Origin: Acidobacteriota bacterium
Lineage (GTDB): Bacteria; Acidobacteriota; Terriglobia; Terriglobales; Acidobacteriaceae
DNA: 8,120 bases
Reading direction: 5' to 3'
Assembly: GCA_021811745.1 (NCBI GenBank)
Contig: JAJZNH010000758.1
Span: 1-8,120 of the forward strand
In this document: piece by piece, positions 5,969-8,120 of the stretch
How positions within the stretch are numbered: position 1 is the stretch's first letter
Layout of the letters: every line of letters begins with the position of its first letter
Notes under the pieces: generated by a model
Database searches by the model: none
What the model was told of the DNA's origin: nothing
The model's input: only the letters and a program-made list of their open reading frames with translations
Made by a program: the position numbers and the translations under genes

Positions 5969-7246
5969 TTACTGCTTTTTCTTCAGGGCGCGATGGCCGA
6001 TGTCGCGGCGGAAGTAGATGCCGTTGTAATGGATTTCGGCCATTGCCTGGTAGGCGCGGGCCAGAGCCTCTTCCAGCGAGGAAGCGGCGGCGGTTACGCC
6101 CAGCACACGGCCACCGGCGGTGACAATCTGCCCGTTCGCCTCCGCGGAGCCAGCATGGAAGATCTGCACTCCCGGCACCTGAGCGGCGGCGGCAAGGCCG
6201 GTGATGGGGAAGCCCGTTTGGTAATTGCCAGGGTAGCCGGCGGAGCTGGCCACCACGCAGGCCGATGCGCCGGGCATCCAGCGCAGTTGCGTGTCAGAGA
6301 GTTTCCCGTCGATTGCGGCCTCGAGTGCCTCCACTAAGTCGCTTTCCAGGCGCAGCAAAATGGCCTGGGTCTCCGGATCACCAAAGCGTACGTTGAACTC
6401 GAGCACCTGCGGGCCGCGCGCGGTCATCATCAGGCCGCAATAGAGCACGCCCTTGAAGGGAGTGCCCTCTTCCGCCATGCCGTGGACCGTCGGTTCGGCG
6501 ATGTGGTGCAGAATCCACTCCGTCATGCCCGAATCGAGCAGACGGTCGGTGGAGTAAACTCCCATGCCGCCGGTGTTGGGGCCGGTGTCACCTTCACCCA
6601 CCCGCTTATGGTCCTGCGCGGGAACGAGCGGCGCCACATGGGTGCCGTCGCTCAAGCAGAGAAAACTGATTTCGTCGCCCTGCAGGCACTCCTCGATGAC
6701 GACTTGCTGCTCCGCCTGTCCCAGCAGAGCGCCCGAGAAGAGATCCCGAGCGGCTTCCATGGCCGTATGGCGCGAAGGGCAGATGATTACACCCTTGCCT
6801 GCGGCCAGCCCATCGGCTTTCACCACAATGGGCGGATGAAAGATGTCGACAGCCTTTTGCAACTCGGCGGCGCTGGAGCAGACGGCATAGTTGGCCGTCG
6901 GAATATTGTGCCGGCGCAGGAACTGTTTGGCAAAACCTTTGCTGGTCTCCAGCATGGCTGCGGCCCGCGTGGGCCCAAAGACGCGCAGCCCCCGCTCCTC
7001 GAGGGCATCCACAATGCCTAGTGAGAGCGGCAGTTCAGGACCCACCACGGTGAGGTCAGGCCGCTCGGCCTCGGCCAGGCGGCTCATTGCCTCCAGGCTT
7101 TTCAGGTCCACAGGTACGCAGCGCGCAATTTGCGCGATTCCGCCGTTGCCTGGCGCGCAAACCACCTCCGTGACGCGCGTACTTTGCTTTATCGCCCAGG
7201 CCAGCGCATGTTCGCGCCCCCCAGAACCCAGGATCAAAACTTTCAT
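5969..7246 (-). CDS. purD: Phosphoribosylamine-glycine ligase (GAR synthetase)
   Basis: Second step of de novo purine synthesis: ATP + 5-phosphoribosylamine + glycine give glycinamide ribonucleotide, in the cytoplasm. It has 425 residues, the usual length. The N-terminal domain starts with MKVLILGSGGREHALAW (1-17). The ATP-grasp domain shows VVKADGLAAGKGV (141-153), VVIEECLQGDEISF (182-195), QDHKRVGEGDTGPNTGGMG (211-229) and the metal-binding signature EFNVRFGDPETQ (283-294). The C-terminal domain includes the TAGGRVLGV segment (376-384). It is monofunctional, with no PurM or PurN fusion. Start ATG 7246 is fixed by the family N-terminus, with TAAGG a few bases upstream. No other purine gene adjoins it. 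It is transcribed divergently from the miaA cluster and converges on the zinc-ribbon gene. Confidence 0.98.
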   Translation of the reverse strand: MKVLILGSGGREHALAWAIKQSTRVTEVVCAPGNGGIAQIARCVPVDLKSLEAMSRLAEAERPDLTVVGPELPLSLGIVDALEERGLRVFGPTRAAAMLETSKGFAKQFLRRHNIPTANYAVCSSAAELQKAVDIFHPPIVVKADGLAAGKGVIICPSRHTAMEAARDLFSGALLGQAEQQVVIEECLQGDEISFLCLSDGTHVAPLVPAQDHKRVGEGDTGPNTGGMGVYSTDRLLDSGMTEWILHHIAEPTVHGMAEEGTPFKGVLYCGLMMTARGPQVLEFNVRFGDPETQAILLRLESDLVEALEAAIDGKLSDTQLRWMPGASACVVASSAGYPGNYQTGFPITGLAAAAQVPGVQIFHAGSAEANGQIVTAGGRVLGVTAAASSLEEALARAYQAMAEIHYNGIYFRRDIGHRALKKKQ

Positions 7247-7249
7247 GGC

Positions 7250-7275
7250 GCCTTACCTTCCGCCCCGGCCTTACC
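7250..7275 (-). repeat. Direct repeat of GGTAAGGC overlapping the purD ribosome site
   Basis: On the minus strand GGTAAGGC occurs twice, at 7275-7268 and 7257-7250, 18 bases start to start. The second copy contains the likely ribosome site of purD. It could be a paired half-site or chance. Confidence 0.3.
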
Positions 7276-7335
7276 AGGGCCCGAAAGGTTATGGTCTGCA
7301 ATGCGGGGCAGGGAAGTCAAACCCGGAGGCAGGAA

Positions 7336-7364
7336 TCGGTTTCCGCAGCCGCTCAACCTATACT
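7336..7364 (+). promoter_or_regulatory. Candidate promoter for the membrane protein-miaA operon
   Basis: TATACT at 7359-7364 matches the -10 consensus at five of six bases. The -35 at 17-bp spacing (TCGGTT, 7336-7341) is weak. The implied start near 7371 would give a leader of about 46 nt before ATG 7417. Found by eye. No equally good pair was found for purD on the other strand. Confidence 0.35.
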
Positions 7365-7416
7365 GATGCGTGGTGAGGCAGGCAAAGCTGCATCCGGGAA
7401 TATTGCAGAGATAGCC

Positions 7417-7605
7417 ATGGTGGAAACCCGCATCAAGCCCTATTCCGAAGAGGTCGCCGAGAAGGCGCGGCGCGGTGAGCAGCAGCGCCACTACCGCCGC
7501 AACCAGGTCTTCGGCCTGCTACTGATAGCGGTAGCCATCTGCATCTGGTGGCTCTTCCATACCAATCCCAGGTGGATCTTTCCGCCCGGCTGGTGGCGGC
7601 CATGA
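7417..7605 (+). CDS. Small single-pass membrane protein of unknown function
   Basis: 62 residues. The N-terminal half (1-30) is charged and probably helical (SEEVAEKARRGEQQRHYRR). One membrane segment follows at about 31-47 (VFGLLLIAVAICIWWLF), and the tail is Trp/Pro-rich (NPRWIFPPGWWRP). Arg and Lys before the segment predict an N-terminus in the cytoplasm and a short tail outside. No family recognised. Start: the frame is open back to 7291, but those residues are low complexity without a ribosome site, whereas ATG 7417 has a weak GCAGAG before it and follows a candidate promoter. Its TGA overlaps the miaA ATG (ATGA, 7602-7605), so translation of the two is probably coupled. This overlap is the best evidence that it is a real gene. 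Confidence 0.75.
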   Translation: MVETRIKPYSEEVAEKARRGEQQRHYRRNQVFGLLLIAVAICIWWLFHTNPRWIFPPGWWRP

Positions 7606-8120
7606 GCCCGGAGCGGACTTTAGCCCCTGACGAGTTATCTTCCGAAAGCCGTCTGCCTCTCGCTGTCCTGCTCCTCGGTCCCACGGGCAGCGGCAAGACC
7701 GCGCTTTCGCTCGCGCTGGGTGAGCGCTTCGGCGGCGAGATCGTCAGTTGCGACTCCGTTGCCGTCTATCGTGGCATGGACCTGGGCACAGCCAAGCCTG
7801 CCGCCGAAGCGCGGACGCGGCTGCCGCATCACCTGATCGACGTGGTTGAGCCGGATCACCCCTTCACCGCGGGCGAGTACAGCCGCCGGGCACGGGAGGC
7901 ACTCAAGGAAATTATCGGGCGCGGCCGCCTACCGATCGTAACCGGCGGAACCGGCCTCTACCTGCGCGCGCTGACCGAGGGGCTCTTTGCCGGGCCACCG
8001 CGCCAGGAGGATCTTCGCGAGCGGCTGCGCTTGAGCGCGCAGAAGCGCGGCAGCGCCTGGCTGCACCGTCTGCTTATGCGGCTCGATCACACCTCGGCCG
8101 CGCGCATCCACGCCAACGAC
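7602..8120 (+). CDS. miaA: tRNA dimethylallyltransferase (3' end cut by window edge)
   Basis: Transfers a dimethylallyl group to N6 of adenosine 37 in tRNAs that read codons starting with U, the first step towards ms2i6A. 173 codons are present of an expected 300-320. The P-loop GPTGSGKT is at 26-33 and SCDSVAVYRGMDLGTAKP at 49-66, with catalytic D51. Also visible are HHLIDVVEP (76-84), FTAGEY (88-93), the GGTGLYLRAL motif (115-124), and ARIHAND (167-173) at the edge. Residues 1-17 are a short extension before the core strand. A start at 7602 is supported by the ATGA overlap with the upstream membrane protein gene. Another in-frame ATG does not occur before the P-loop. Confidence 0.97.
   Translation, partial: MSPERTLAPDELSSESRLPLAVLLLGPTGSGKTALSLALGERFGGEIVSCDSVAVYRGMDLGTAKPAAEARTRLPHHLIDVVEPDHPFTAGEYSRRAREALKEIIGRGRLPIVTGGTGLYLRALTEGLFAGPPRQEDLRERLRLSAQKRGSAWLHRLLMRLDHTSAARIHAND

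Overview
The window is ordinary chromosomal housekeeping DNA from a GC-rich bacterium. The gene content, the GlpK-GlpD order, the tandem zinc-ribbon protein behind rpsU, and an exported phosphatase with an 'LPNAP' segment after its signal peptide suggest Acidobacteriota (Terriglobia-like). That placement is inference from memory and has not been tested by any search. I see no phage, insertion sequence, CRISPR array, tRNA, rRNA or defence genes.

Layout. Positions 1-4750 lie on the minus strand. Read in the direction of transcription they are a gamma-class carbonic anhydrase-like protein (4750-4235), an exported PAP2 acid phosphatase (4199-3339), a 257-nt gap, glycerol kinase glpK (3081-1594), and aerobic glycerol-3-phosphate dehydrogenase glpD (from 1505, cut by the left edge). 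A divergent promoter region follows (4751-4961). On the plus strand come ribosomal protein S21 (rpsU, TTG start, 4962-5159), a 336-nt hairpin-rich spacer, and a small protein with two four-cysteine zinc ribbons (5496-5813). purD (7246-5969) is on the minus strand and converges with it. A second divergent region (7247-7416) separates purD from a 62-residue membrane protein (7417-7605) and miaA (from 7602, cut by the right edge), which overlap by ATGA.

How the genes work together. GlpK phosphorylates glycerol and GlpD oxidises the product to dihydroxyacetone phosphate, so the two form a complete glycerol-entry route, although no glycerol facilitator or regulator gene is next to them. rpsU and miaA serve translation, and purD serves purine synthesis. 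The zinc-ribbon protein and the 62-residue membrane protein have no known function and are the least understood genes here.

No convincing new system was found. The parts most worth a second look are the structured RNA spacer between rpsU and the zinc-ribbon gene, the perfect palindrome in the rpsU/carbonic anhydrase divergent region, and the small membrane protein coupled to miaA.
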